Assembly: GCA_021813805.1 (NCBI GenBank) | Contig: JAKAJL010000012.1 | Span: forward strand, 1-64,000 | Length of the DNA: 64,000 bases | From: Pseudomonadota bacterium | GTDB lineage: Bacteria; Pseudomonadota; Alphaproteobacteria; Rhizobiales; Beijerinckiaceae | Direction: 5' to 3' | Shown here: positions 54,725 through 64,000 of the stretch, one piece after another | Position numbering within the stretch: the stretch's first letter is position 1 | Layout: each line of letters starts with the position of its first letter | The notes under the pieces: model-generated | What the model was told of the DNA's origin: nothing | What the model saw: only the letters and a program-made list of their open reading frames with translations | Database searches by the model: none | Program-made: the position numbers and the translations under genes

Positions 54725-55219
54725 CGCATCATCCAAAGAAGCTGCGGACTTTTTTGATCGGATTATATATTAAAAACAAAAAGGTATAGCAAAATCCCAA
54801 TTCGGCGTGAACGGATTTCGCTCTAGCTTCCTGTCGGGCGGGAAAGTCAGCGGCGCCTTTGGCTCGGGCGCGAAAGAACGATAATTGACGCTGATTTCGA
54901 CGTCGCCGAATGAGAAGGGAGATTCTCGGCGACGACGGGATCGCGTCGTTCGCGAAAGTCTCGGCGAAAAAAAATTATTGATTCCCATTTGCCGCTCTCG
55001 ATGCGAGCGGGATCGCCGGTCAGGCCGGCGCCTTTCGGCCCCGAGCGGTTTCTCCCGCGGTTTCCGCGTCCCGGAACTGTCGGCGCTTCCCGCCTGTCAT
55101 GGGCGGGCCTCGCCGGCGAGACGACGCCCTCGTGTCAATGATGTCATCAAATTTGACTTGCGCCCGGGCTGGATCATGGCCTTTCCTGCGGCGAGGATTC
55201 GTTGGGAGACGGCAGATTC
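54725..55219. other. 495-base gene-free leader region before glmS
   Basis: No convincing gene on either strand. It starts with an AT-rich patch (54755-54790). A hairpin, CGTCGCCGA / TCGGCGACG, is at 54901-54934, with a GAGAA / TTCTC inner pair. An A-rich run lies at 54966-54976. The glmS promoter and a long 5' leader are the likely content. It does not resemble the glmS ribozyme of Firmicutes. Confidence 0.45.
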
Positions 55220-57049
55220 ATGTGCGGCATTGTCGGCATTCTCGGTCAGGGCCCCGTCGCGGGCTCCCTGATCGACGCCTTGAAGCGGCTCGAATATCGC
55301 GGCTACGATTCGGCGGGCGTCGCGACGTTGGAAGAGGGCAGGCTTGAGCGCCGGCGCGTCGAGGGCAAGCTGCGCAATCTCGAAGCCTTGCTTCGCGAAA
55401 AACCCCTGCATGGCGCGGTTGGCGTCGGCCACACCCGCTGGGCGACTCATGGCCGCCCGACGGCGAACAACGCCCATCCCCACGCCACCGACAAGCTCGC
55501 GGTGGTCCATAACGGGATCATCGAGAATTTCCGCGAATTGCGCGAAGAACTGGTCGCCAAGGGCCATGAATTCGTCACCCAGACCGACACCGAGGCGGTC
55601 GTCCATCTGGTGACAGAACAGCTTAACCACGGCATGACGCCGGTCGAGGCGGTGGCGGCGAGCCTGCACCGGCTCAAGGGCGCCTTCGCGCTCGCCTTCC
55701 TGTTCAACGGCGAGGACAATCTGCTGATCGGCGCGCGGCGCGGCGCGCCTCTGGCGGTGGGCTATGGCGAGGGCGGGGAAATGTATCTCGGCTCCGACGC
55801 CTTGGCGCTCGCAGCCTTCACCGACACCATCACTTATCTCGAAGACGGCGACTGGGTGATCCTGCGGCGCGGCGCGGCCGAGTTCCGCGACGAGGACAAT
55901 CGCATCGTCGAACGCTCCAAAATCAAGACCCAGGCCTCGGCCTTCCTGGTGGACAAGGGCAATTACCGGCATTTCATGGCCAAGGAAATCCATGAGCAGC
56001 CGGAGGTCGTGGCGCGCACGCTGGCCCATTACATCGATTTCGCGGCCGGCTGCGTGCGCCTGCCTTTTGAATTGCCGTTCGACGCGGCAAAGCTGAACAG
56101 CGTCACGCTCACCGCCTGCGGCACGGCCTATTACGCCGGCATGATCGCGAAATACTGGTTCGAGCGGTTCGCCCGGCTGCCCGTCGAGGTCGATGTCGCT
56201 TCCGAATTCCGCTATCGCGACGCGCCGCTGCCCGAAGAGGGACTGATGATCGTGGTCTCGCAATCGGGCGAGACGGCGGACACGCTGGCGAGCCTGCGCT
56301 TCGCCAGGGCGCACGGCCAGAAGGTGATCGGCGTGGTGAATGTGCCGACCTCGACCATCGCGCGCGAAAGCGATGTCGCCGCGCCGACTTTGGCCGGGCC
56401 GGAAATCGGCGTCGCCTCGACCAAGGCCTTCACCTGCCAGCTTACCGTTCTGGCGGCGCTCGCCGTCGCGCTGGGTCGGGCGCGCGGCGTGCTCGACGCG
56501 GCGCAAGAGAAAAAGTTGGTCAACGAGCTGATGGTGGTCCCCGGCCTGCTGGCCGAGGCGATGAAGCTCGAACCGGGGATCGAGGCTCTGGCCCATCACC
56601 TGGCAAAGGCCAGCGACGTGCTCTATCTCGGACGCGGCCCGTCCTACCCGCTGGCGCTCGAAGGCGCGCTGAAGCTGAAGGAAATTTCTTATATCCACGC
56701 CGAGGGCTATGCGGCGGGCGAGTTGAAGCACGGACCGATCGCGCTGATCGACGAGCAACTGCCGGTGATCGTGATCGCGCCGACCGACCCGGTGCTGGAA
56801 AAGACGGTGTCGAACCTGCAGGAAGTCGCGGCGCGCGGCGGGCGGATCATCATGGTCGGCGATTCCCACGCCATCGACGCTTCGGCGGTTTCGCTCGCCG
56901 GCGAAATCCGTCTGCCCGACATGGCCCCCGATTTCGCGGCCATCGTCTATGCCGCCCCGATCCAGATGCTGGCCTACGCCACGGCGGTCTTCATGGGCAA
57001 GGACGTCGATCAGCCGCGCAATCTCGCCAAGAGCGTGACGGTGGAGTGA
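55220..57049 (+). CDS. glmS: Glutamine-fructose-6-phosphate aminotransferase (isomerising)
   Basis: 609 residues from ATG at 55220, so the mature enzyme begins with the catalytic Cys (MCGIVGILGQ). The glutaminase half includes GVGHTRWATHGRPTANNAHPH; two SIS domains follow (TACGTAYYAGMIAKYWFE, VVSQSGETADTLASL), with the C-terminal KSVTVE. It makes glucosamine-6-phosphate, the first committed step toward UDP-GlcNAc. Confidence 0.97.
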   Translation: MCGIVGILGQGPVAGSLIDALKRLEYRGYDSAGVATLEEGRLERRRVEGKLRNLEALLREKPLHGAVGVGHTRWATHGRPTANNAHPHATDKLAVVHNGIIENFRELREELVAKGHEFVTQTDTEAVVHLVTEQLNHGMTPVEAVAASLHRLKGAFALAFLFNGEDNLLIGARRGAPLAVGYGEGGEMYLGSDALALAAFTDTITYLEDGDWVILRRGAAEFRDEDNRIVERSKIKTQASAFLVDKGNYRHFMAKEIHEQPEVVARTLAHYIDFAAGCVRLPFELPFDAAKLNSVTLTACGTAYYAGMIAKYWFERFARLPVEVDVASEFRYRDAPLPEEGLMIVVSQSGETADTLASLRFARAHGQKVIGVVNVPTSTIARESDVAAPTLAGPEIGVASTKAFTCQLTVLAALAVALGRARGVLDAAQEKKLVNELMVVPGLLAEAMKLEPGIEALAHHLAKASDVLYLGRGPSYPLALEGALKLKEISYIHAEGYAAGELKHGPIALIDEQLPVIVIAPTDPVLEKTVSNLQEVAARGGRIIMVGDSHAIDASAVSLAGEIRLPDMAPDFAAIVYAAPIQMLAYATAVFMGKDVDQPRNLAKSVTVE

Positions 57050-57144
57050 GGGCGGCAGGAAAGTTCATACTTGAACCACGCGCTCTTCAGGCTATCCTGG
57101 CGAACGCGGCCAAAAAGACGCCGCGAGCCGGGGAGGAGGCAAGG

Positions 57145-57522
57145 ATGAACAAGGTGAAGACGATCGTTCTCGCAACGGCCTTGATCGCGGTTTCGGCGCC
57201 CGCCGCCTGGGCCGGCGACGCGACCGGCGTCTGGCTGCGCACGGACGGCAAGACCAAGGTGAAATTCTCGCATTGCGGGGCCGCGCTTTGCGGCGTCGTC
57301 GTCTGGCTGCGGGACAAGGATTCGCCGGCCCATATCGGCCAGCGCGTCTTTTACGACATGAAGCCGGCCGGCGACAACGAATGGCGCGGCTCCGCCTTCA
57401 ATCCCGACGACGGCCACACCTATTCGGGCAAGATGACGCTTTCGGGCGGTTCGCTGACCACCGCCGGCTGCGTGCTCGGCGGCTGGATCTGCAAAAGCTA
57501 CGCGTGGAGCCGCGCCAACTGA
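57145..57522 (+). CDS. Secreted DUF2147 protein
   Basis: 125 residues from ATG at 57145. The signal peptide is residues 1-23 (ending PAAWA). The mature part is a single DUF2147 domain: GVWLRTDGKTKVKFSHCGAALCG and ending GWICKSYAWSR, with four Cys that could form disulfides. A periplasmic protein of unknown function, related to a second DUF2147 protein at 61007-61363. Confidence 0.8.
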   Translation: MNKVKTIVLATALIAVSAPAAWAGDATGVWLRTDGKTKVKFSHCGAALCGVVVWLRDKDSPAHIGQRVFYDMKPAGDNEWRGSAFNPDDGHTYSGKMTLSGGSLTTAGCVLGGWICKSYAWSRAN

Positions 57523-57657
57523 CGCGGCGGGGCGCCCGGTCCCGGAAGGAACGCGTCAGGCTTGTCCTTTCAAATGCTTTCGTCACGCGCTATGAGCAGT
57601 CCGCAAAATGGCGAGACTGTCGCCGGAGACGTGAAATTGGCTTTTGAAGGGATGTTG

Positions 57658-58149
57658 ATGCTTGATCCGCAGGCCTATCGCGACGCGATGAGCGAAATCG
57701 CCTCACCGGTCCATCTCATCGCGACCGACGGGCCGGCGGGACTCGCGGGCATGACGGTGACCGCGCTCGCTTCCGTCACCGACCATCCGGCGACCCTGCT
57801 CGTCTGCGTCAACCGGAAGTCGCCCTCGGCGCCGCGTTTTCTGGAAAACAAGGTGTTCAGCGTCAATTCGCTCGGCGTCGAGGACCAGAAGCTCGCGGAT
57901 ATCTTCGCCGGCCGCACCCACGAGCATTTCGCCGAGAAATTCACCCATGGCGCGTGGCGCAAGGGCGCGACCGGCGCGCCGCTGTTCATCGGCGCGCTCG
58001 CGAATTTCGATTGCCGCCTGATCGAGGTGAAGGACATCGGCACCCACCATATCCTGTTCGGCCGGGTCGAGGCGGTGGCGCGCCGCGACGAGGGCGCGAG
58101 CCTGCTCTACCACCGGCGCGGCTACCGGCGCGGCGACGACCATCTGTGA
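57658..58149 (+). CDS. Flavin reductase family protein
   Basis: 163 residues from ATG at 57658, chosen because GAAGGG is 6 bases upstream and homologues begin about ten residues before the first strand. Starts at 57592 or 57562 are alternatives. The split-barrel FMN-binding domain has HLIATDGPAGLAGMTVTALASV, CVNRKSPSAPRFLENKVFSVN and HHILFGRVEAV. It reduces FMN with NAD(P)H, often for a two-component monooxygenase; no oxygenase is adjacent. Confidence 0.85.
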   Translation: MLDPQAYRDAMSEIASPVHLIATDGPAGLAGMTVTALASVTDHPATLLVCVNRKSPSAPRFLENKVFSVNSLGVEDQKLADIFAGRTHEHFAEKFTHGAWRKGATGAPLFIGALANFDCRLIEVKDIGTHHILFGRVEAVARRDEGASLLYHRRGYRRGDDHL

Positions 58150-58265
58150 GAATCGTCTAATTGCCGCACAAAGAATGGGTTAACCTTTCCAACCGTTGAC
58201 TCTGATCGTTTAGCTTCGGGCAAGTCGGGGCGGTTTAGCGTCTTCCCATGACGGAGACTCAAACC

Positions 58266-58733
58266 ATGAACCACGCCGGCGCCGCGAAAATTTCCCTGTT
58301 CGGGCTGGAGGCTCTCGACGAGCGCCGCGCCCTGATTTCCTCCCTCGTCCAATCGGGACGGGACCTGCTCCCGTCCGACGTGCGCCAGTTGCGCCGCGCC
58401 CTGTTCGAGGACGAAGGCGCCAGCCGCGAAGAGGCGCAGGCCCTGTTCGAGCTTGAGCGCACGCAGGCCGCGCCCTGCGCCGAATGGACCGCATTTTTCA
58501 TCGAATGTCTGACGGACCATGTGGTCTGGCAGTGCCGGCCGACAGGAATCGTCGTCGACGAGCAGGCCGAATGGCTGGTGCGCGAAGCCGACCGCTGCCG
58601 CCTGGCGACCGGCGCGGCGCTTCTGGCGAATGTGCTCGCCGAGGCGCACCGCGCGCCGGGCTGGCTGATCGCCGCCGTCCGCGCCCGCGTCGCCGCGCCC
58701 GAGGTTCAGGCCGAACTCGCGCGCGAAGACTGA
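58266..58733 (+). CDS. Conserved-looking hypothetical protein
   Basis: 155 residues from ATG at 58266 (GGAG 10 bases upstream; ATG at 58248 also possible). Largely helical. It has FGLEALDERRALISSLVQSG and PSDVRQLRRALFEDEGASREEAQALFELER, an EF-hand-like or tellurite-resistance-like acidic helical pattern, then ECLTDHVVWQ. I do not recognise it as a named family. Two Cys are near each other in the middle. It lies between the flavin reductase and pccA. Confidence 0.6.
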   Translation: MNHAGAAKISLFGLEALDERRALISSLVQSGRDLLPSDVRQLRRALFEDEGASREEAQALFELERTQAAPCAEWTAFFIECLTDHVVWQCRPTGIVVDEQAEWLVREADRCRLATGAALLANVLAEAHRAPGWLIAAVRARVAAPEVQAELARED

Positions 58734-58897
58734 ACGGAAACGCCCGTCCCGCGAGGGCGCCTCCATTTTGGCGCCTCTGCTTAAACCTTTGGCTGCTGGA
58801 CGAGCGCCGCCGGTTCCCATAAAAGCGGAGCGATCATAAGAATGCCAGCATTGGCCTTGTCGCGCCAAGGCCGGGCTCGTTCCGCTGCGGGGCCTGA

Positions 58898-60904
<2,007 letters not shown>

Positions 60905-60928
60905 CGGCGGTTTCCCTCTCCCCGCATT

Positions 60929-60956
60929 GGGCGTCCGCAAAAGACGCCCGTTTTTT
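60929..60956 (+). terminator. Rho-independent terminator after pccA
   Basis: GGGCGTC / GACGCCC stem, 7-base loop CGCAAAA, then G and six T, 25 bases after the pccA stop. Confidence 0.9.
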
Positions 60957-61006
60957 GACGGGCGATGCGGGAAGAGGGCTGGACGGAGGGGGTGGCGTTT
61001 AGAAAA

Positions 61007-61363
61007 TCAGATGCGGGTCCAGCTTTCGGAATCGCACATCGATTCGCCGACCGCGCAGCCCTTGATGGTCAGGCCGCCGCCGGAAAAGGTGACCGTGCCG
61101 TTGAAGGTCATCATGCCGGGCATGGACGGATGTTTCATGTTGGCGCCCTTCCACACCGAACCCCCGGCGTTGGTCATGCCGTGGCACATTTCGAAGCCCG
61201 GCTGGCTGCCCGAAACGATCTTGCAATAGAGCCTGCCGCCGGAGACGGAGACCTTCACCTTGTCGCCGTTCGACCGCTGGTACATGCCCCCCGGTTCAGC
61301 CGCAGCCTGACCGATCATTCCGGCGGTGAACAGGATGGCGACGGCGAATTTTACGATTTTCAT
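61007..61363 (-). CDS. Secreted DUF2147 protein (second copy)
   Basis: 118 residues with signal peptide about 1-22 (ending GQAAAE). A DUF2147 domain follows: GMYQRSNGDKVKVSVSGGRLYC, VWKGANMKHPSMPGMM, SGGGLTIKGCAVGESMC. Met-rich middle (KHPSMPGMM), four Cys. Paralogous to the protein at 57145 but divergent. Periplasmic, function unknown. Confidence 0.75.
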   Translation of the reverse strand: MKIVKFAVAILFTAGMIGQAAAEPGGMYQRSNGDKVKVSVSGGRLYCKIVSGSQPGFEMCHGMTNAGGSVWKGANMKHPSMPGMMTFNGTVTFSGGGLTIKGCAVGESMCDSESWTRI

Positions 61364-61464
61364 TTGTTTCCTCCCACTTCGGCTTATATCTGCCGTGACG
61401 CTACGAACGCGCCTTCGTCATCCTCACATTCAAACACGCAAATATCAATCGGATAATCCGCGCC

Positions 61465-61947
61465 ATGCCGCTGCATTTCGCCTATGGCTCCAACATGGAC
61501 GCCGCCGCCATGGCGCGGCGCTGCGCCGGGGCGCGGGCGCGCGGCCTGGCCTTTTTGCCGCGCCATCGTTTCGCGTTGATGGCGGACGGCTTCGCGACTG
61601 TCGTTCGCGATCCCGCCGCCCATGTCGCGGGCGTGCTGTGGGATGTCGGCTTTGGCGATCTTGCCGCGCTCGACCGCTATGAGGGCGTGGGGCAGGGCGC
61701 CTATATCAAGATTTCGACGCCGGTTCTGCGAGAGGGAGCCGCGCCGGTCCGCGCCCTGGTTTATGTCGGCGTCCCCGAAAAAAGCGCCGGCCGGGCGCCG
61801 GCCGATTACATGGAAAAAATCGTCGCGGCCGCGCGCGCCCAGGGTCTGGCGCCGGACTATGTCGATGTCCTGCGCCGCCTGGGCGGCGAGGACGTTCCCG
61901 AAGCGCCGAAGAAATTCCGCGCCATCAAAATTCCTGTCGTTCCATGA
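61465..61947 (+). CDS. Gamma-glutamylcyclotransferase-like protein
   Basis: 160 residues. The GGCT fold starts with HFAYGSNMDAAAMARRC, the family's YGSN substrate loop; GVLWDVGFGDLAALDRYEGV carries the expected acidic catalytic region (ALDRYEG). Enzymes of the family cleave gamma-glutamyl compounds to 5-oxoproline. It lies 7 bases upstream of panC, so it is probably co-translated with it. Confidence 0.85.
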   Translation: MPLHFAYGSNMDAAAMARRCAGARARGLAFLPRHRFALMADGFATVVRDPAAHVAGVLWDVGFGDLAALDRYEGVGQGAYIKISTPVLREGAAPVRALVYVGVPEKSAGRAPADYMEKIVAAARAQGLAPDYVDVLRRLGGEDVPEAPKKFRAIKIPVVP

Positions 61948-61954
61948 GTCCGCA

Positions 61955-62809
61955 ATGACCGCCGAGCCGATCGTCTTCCAGAAAATTTCCGACATGCGTC
62001 GGGCCGTCGCCCAATGGCGCGCCGCTGGCGAAAAAGTGGCGCTGATCCCGACCATGGGGGCGCTGCACGCCGGCCATATCTCGCTGGTCGAGGCATCGCG
62101 CGGAAAAGCCCGCCGGGCTGTCGTGTCGATCTTCGTCAATCCGACGCAGTTCGCGCCGACCGAGGATTTCTCCGCTTACCCGCGCACGCTCGACGCTGAT
62201 CTCGCCAGATTGGCGGAGGCCGGCTGCGACGGCTGTTTTGCGCCCACGGCCTCGGAAATGTATCCGGAAGGCTTCTCGACCAAAATCATCCCGGGCGGCC
62301 CGGCGCAGGCCGGGCTGGAGGACCGTTTCCGGCCGGATCATTTCGCCGGCGTGGCGCAGGTGGTGGCGAAATTGCTCAACCAGGCGCAGGCCGATTGCGC
62401 CTTTTTCGGCGAGAAGGATTTCCAGCAACTCGCGGTGATCCGCCGGATGGCCGCCGATCTCGACATTCCGACGAAGATCTTCGGGGTTCCAACCATGCGC
62501 GAGGCGGACGGTCTCGCCATGTCTTCGCGCAACATCTATCTATCGCCCGAAGAGCGGGGGCGGGCGGTGGCGCTGTCCCGCGCGCTGCGCGCCAGCGCCG
62601 AAAAGATCGCGGCGGGAGCGCCCGTCGGCGAGGTCATGGCGCAAGGAGGACGGGAGGTCGAGGCCGCCGGCTTTGTCCTCGATTATTTCGAGGCGCGCCA
62701 TGCCGAAAGCCTCGCGCCCGCCGCCTCGCGCGCCGACGGGCCGATCCGGCTGCTGGCGGCGGCGCGCCTGGGCCGGACCCGGCTCATCGACAATTGGGCT
62801 GTCGAATAA
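61955..62809 (+). CDS. panC: Pantothenate synthetase
   Basis: 284 residues from ATG at 61955; the longer open frame upstream overlaps the GGCT gene and is rejected. Motifs: PTMGALHAGHISLV (HIGH-like), FVNPTQFAPTEDF, GEKDFQQLAVIRRM, and KMSS-like MSSRNIYLSPEER. It joins pantoate and beta-alanine using ATP. panB is not adjacent. Confidence 0.96.
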   Translation: MTAEPIVFQKISDMRRAVAQWRAAGEKVALIPTMGALHAGHISLVEASRGKARRAVVSIFVNPTQFAPTEDFSAYPRTLDADLARLAEAGCDGCFAPTASEMYPEGFSTKIIPGGPAQAGLEDRFRPDHFAGVAQVVAKLLNQAQADCAFFGEKDFQQLAVIRRMAADLDIPTKIFGVPTMREADGLAMSSRNIYLSPEERGRAVALSRALRASAEKIAAGAPVGEVMAQGGREVEAAGFVLDYFEARHAESLAPAASRADGPIRLLAAARLGRTRLIDNWAVE

Positions 62810-62945
62810 AAACAGAAAATCTTAGTGTTTTCTTTTACTGGCGCGAAAGCGCAAGGCTAAACAACTTCCCCAACGGTATGTTAATCAGGATTAACTAGGT
62901 GTAAATACGTCAGCTTCGTTCCGGTGCATCAGGCGAGGTCTGGCC

Positions 62946-63572
62946 ATGATCGATCGATTGTTCTGGCTCTTGTTCTCGTTTCGCGGGCGGATTGGACGCG
63001 CGGATTTCGCAATCTTCTGGTTCATCCAACTCGCTGTGTGGGGAATTTACCAGGTTGCGCTCTGGCGGCGCTATCTGGTCGTCACTTATGACGCGGCGCA
63101 TAAAGCTCACATCGCTCTCGACGCGCCGCCTGTCGTCAGGGTTGTCATGTTCTTCCTGTCCGCTGTCGCCTTGTGGGTTTCCCTGGCGGTCCAGATCAAG
63201 CGGCTGCATGATTTCAACTGGAGCGGCTGGCTGCTTGCCGTTCCGATCGGCGGCGCTTCCGTCGGCGGGTTGCTTGTGGGATTGGCCGCCGCGCTTCAGT
63301 TGCGCTCCCTCGTCATCCTTGCCGCCGTGGTTTTCTCCGTCGCTGGGCTGGCAGGCCTGACGCTCATCCTGATGATGTTCTCGCGGGTCGGCTACTGGGG
63401 CGACAACGGCCATCCGCGAGGGCCGGACGAGGATGCGGCGGCGGGCCGCGGGGACGTGTCGACCGGTTCGGCCCCGGAGGCGCGCCGCGCGTTCGCGCCA
63501 AAATCGTCGCCGCCCGGCTTCGGTCGCCCCGGCGCGGCTCAGACGTTCGGACGCCGCAGCGTCCGCCCGTGA
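62946..63572 (+). CDS. DUF805 membrane protein
   Basis: 208 residues from ATG at 62946. A DUF805 domain of about 150 residues: FWLLFSFRGRIGRADFAIFWF at the start, four hydrophobic segments, and the signature KRLHDFNWSGWL. A charged, Arg/Pro-rich C-terminal tail of about 50 residues follows (GRRSVRP at the end). Inner-membrane protein of unknown function. The upstream 137 bases are AT-rich and probably hold the promoter. Confidence 0.85.
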   Translation: MIDRLFWLLFSFRGRIGRADFAIFWFIQLAVWGIYQVALWRRYLVVTYDAAHKAHIALDAPPVVRVVMFFLSAVALWVSLAVQIKRLHDFNWSGWLLAVPIGGASVGGLLVGLAAALQLRSLVILAAVVFSVAGLAGLTLILMMFSRVGYWGDNGHPRGPDEDAAAGRGDVSTGSAPEARRAFAPKSSPPGFGRPGAAQTFGRRSVRP

Positions 63573-63661
63573 ATTTCAGGGGCTTCCGCCGCCTCCGACG
63601 GCCGTTTCGATCGCGAGGCAGGCCGGCCCCTGTGAGTGAAAAATGCGGGCGCGGCGCTTTC

Positions 63662-63696
63662 ATACGAATACCGAATGTTGCATTCGGTATTCGTAT
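63662..63696. repeat. 16-bp perfect inverted repeat, 3-base loop
   Basis: ATACGAATACCGAATG / CATTCGGTATTCGTAT around TTG. AT-rich compared with its surroundings. First of three hairpins in a row between the converging DUF805 and channel genes. Confidence 0.75.
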
Positions 63697-63702
63697 TCAG
63701 CT

Positions 63703-63742
63703 GGCGCGAAAATCGGTCCGCGGCTTATGGGATTTTCGCGCC
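63703..63742. repeat. 12-bp perfect inverted repeat, 16-base loop
   Basis: GGCGCGAAAATC / GATTTTCGCGCC. Second of three consecutive hairpins; a third, CGTTTCCGC / GCGGAAAACG (one bulge), spans 63747-63783 and ends 2 bases before the stop of the channel gene. Confidence 0.7.
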
Positions 63743-63785
63743 ATATCGTTTCCGCGGATTGCGAAGCGATCTTGCGGAAAACGTA

Positions 63786-64000
63786 TCAGTCTGCGTCCGC
63801 CGCCTCCTGCGGTTCGGCGACGTTGAGCTGGCGGTAATCGATGCGCGGCACGCCGTCCTCGCCGGTGATGAGGATATCGGCGAAAAGCGCGCCGAATTTG
63901 ATGTCCCGCCAGGCATAGCTCTTGCGGACATGGACGTTCTGGCCGGAGACGTCGTCGAGGCCGACGAAATTGACCACGAAAAAGGCGTCCAGCGCCTCCA
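63786..64000 (-). CDS. Inward-rectifier potassium channel (Kir-like), C-terminal fragment
   Basis: 71 codons are visible, open to the right window edge, so the N-terminus with the membrane pore lies outside. The sequence FVGLDDVSGQNVHVRKSYAW, then FADILITGEDGVPRIDYRQ, matches the end of the cytoplasmic immunoglobulin-like domain of bacterial Kir channels (where GxDetSGQtVhar..Y is typical). The pore and selectivity filter cannot be seen, so the call rests on this domain alone. Confidence 0.7.
   Translation of the reverse strand, partial: EALDAFFVVNFVGLDDVSGQNVHVRKSYAWRDIKFGALFADILITGEDGVPRIDYRQLNVAEPQEAADAD

Noticed and set aside
54770-54988. 72-codon minus-strand frame before glmS
   Set aside because: No ribosome binding site or recognisable domain, and it reads through an A-rich run and hairpin.
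54725-55219. Possible glmS ribozyme
   Set aside because: That ribozyme is known from Gram-positive relatives and sits immediately before glmS with a conserved core I cannot find here.

Overview
The window is GC-rich, gene-dense DNA from an alphaproteobacterium, most likely of the order Hyphomicrobiales (Rhizobiales). The evidence is the type of housekeeping genes (one-cysteine DksA, LdtR-type MarR regulator beside an L,D-transpeptidase, phasin, ClpS-ClpA pair, HemB without zinc-type cysteines, HWE-family kinase, trpG-trpD-trpC-moaC order). A Beijerinckiaceae-like organism is possible, but the family cannot be fixed from sequence alone. I see no rRNA, tRNA, CRISPR array, intact insertion sequence or prophage.

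Layout. 1-7660: tail of a proline-rich protein, dksA, two small unknowns, icd, a divergent PAS histidine kinase / receiver pair, trmJ, then tusA-dsrE2 on the minus strand facing a TetR gene across a shared operator region. 7861-10840 is looser and accessory-like: TetR, an EthD protein, a decayed DsbA-like gene and a lone DEDDh exonuclease. 10842-18270 is core: bpt, RDD and GNAT proteins, hemB, ldtR-ldtP, glyA. 18374-23246 is a translationally coupled trehalose operon (otsB, a GH15 hydrolase, and an otsA fused to a membrane sensor module). 23283-28210: topA, pyrB, a PhoH-type ATPase.

28211-31636 is the most interesting stretch. A 690-base gap carries a near-consensus sigma-54 promoter (28795-28809). 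It is followed by a beta-carbonic-anhydrase-fold enzyme that, from memory, most resembles carbon disulfide hydrolase, an FmdB zinc ribbon, and a sigma-54 activator with a cysteine-rich N-terminal sensor domain. It reads as a self-contained, effector-induced module.

31789-34828 is trpG-trpD-trpC-moaC (minus strand). Then come a type V autotransporter SGNH esterase, a DUF1489 protein, a VWA / J-domain pair, a histidine-rich DD-carboxypeptidase with a SPOR tail, a phasin under a promoter with palindromes of PhaR type, clpS-clpA, a LOG-family hydrolase, and opgG-opgH for periplasmic glucans. From 50251, glmU and glmS are separated by a GAF/PAS HWE kinase and a receiver protein. The right end holds two DUF2147 proteins, a flavin reductase, pccA, a gamma-glutamylcyclotransferase-like gene with panC, a DUF805 membrane protein and the C-terminal end of an inward-rectifier-type potassium channel.

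Terminator hairpins follow many genes. Several long perfect palindromes without T-tracts (34884, 45386, 63662 and others) may be repetitive extragenic elements.
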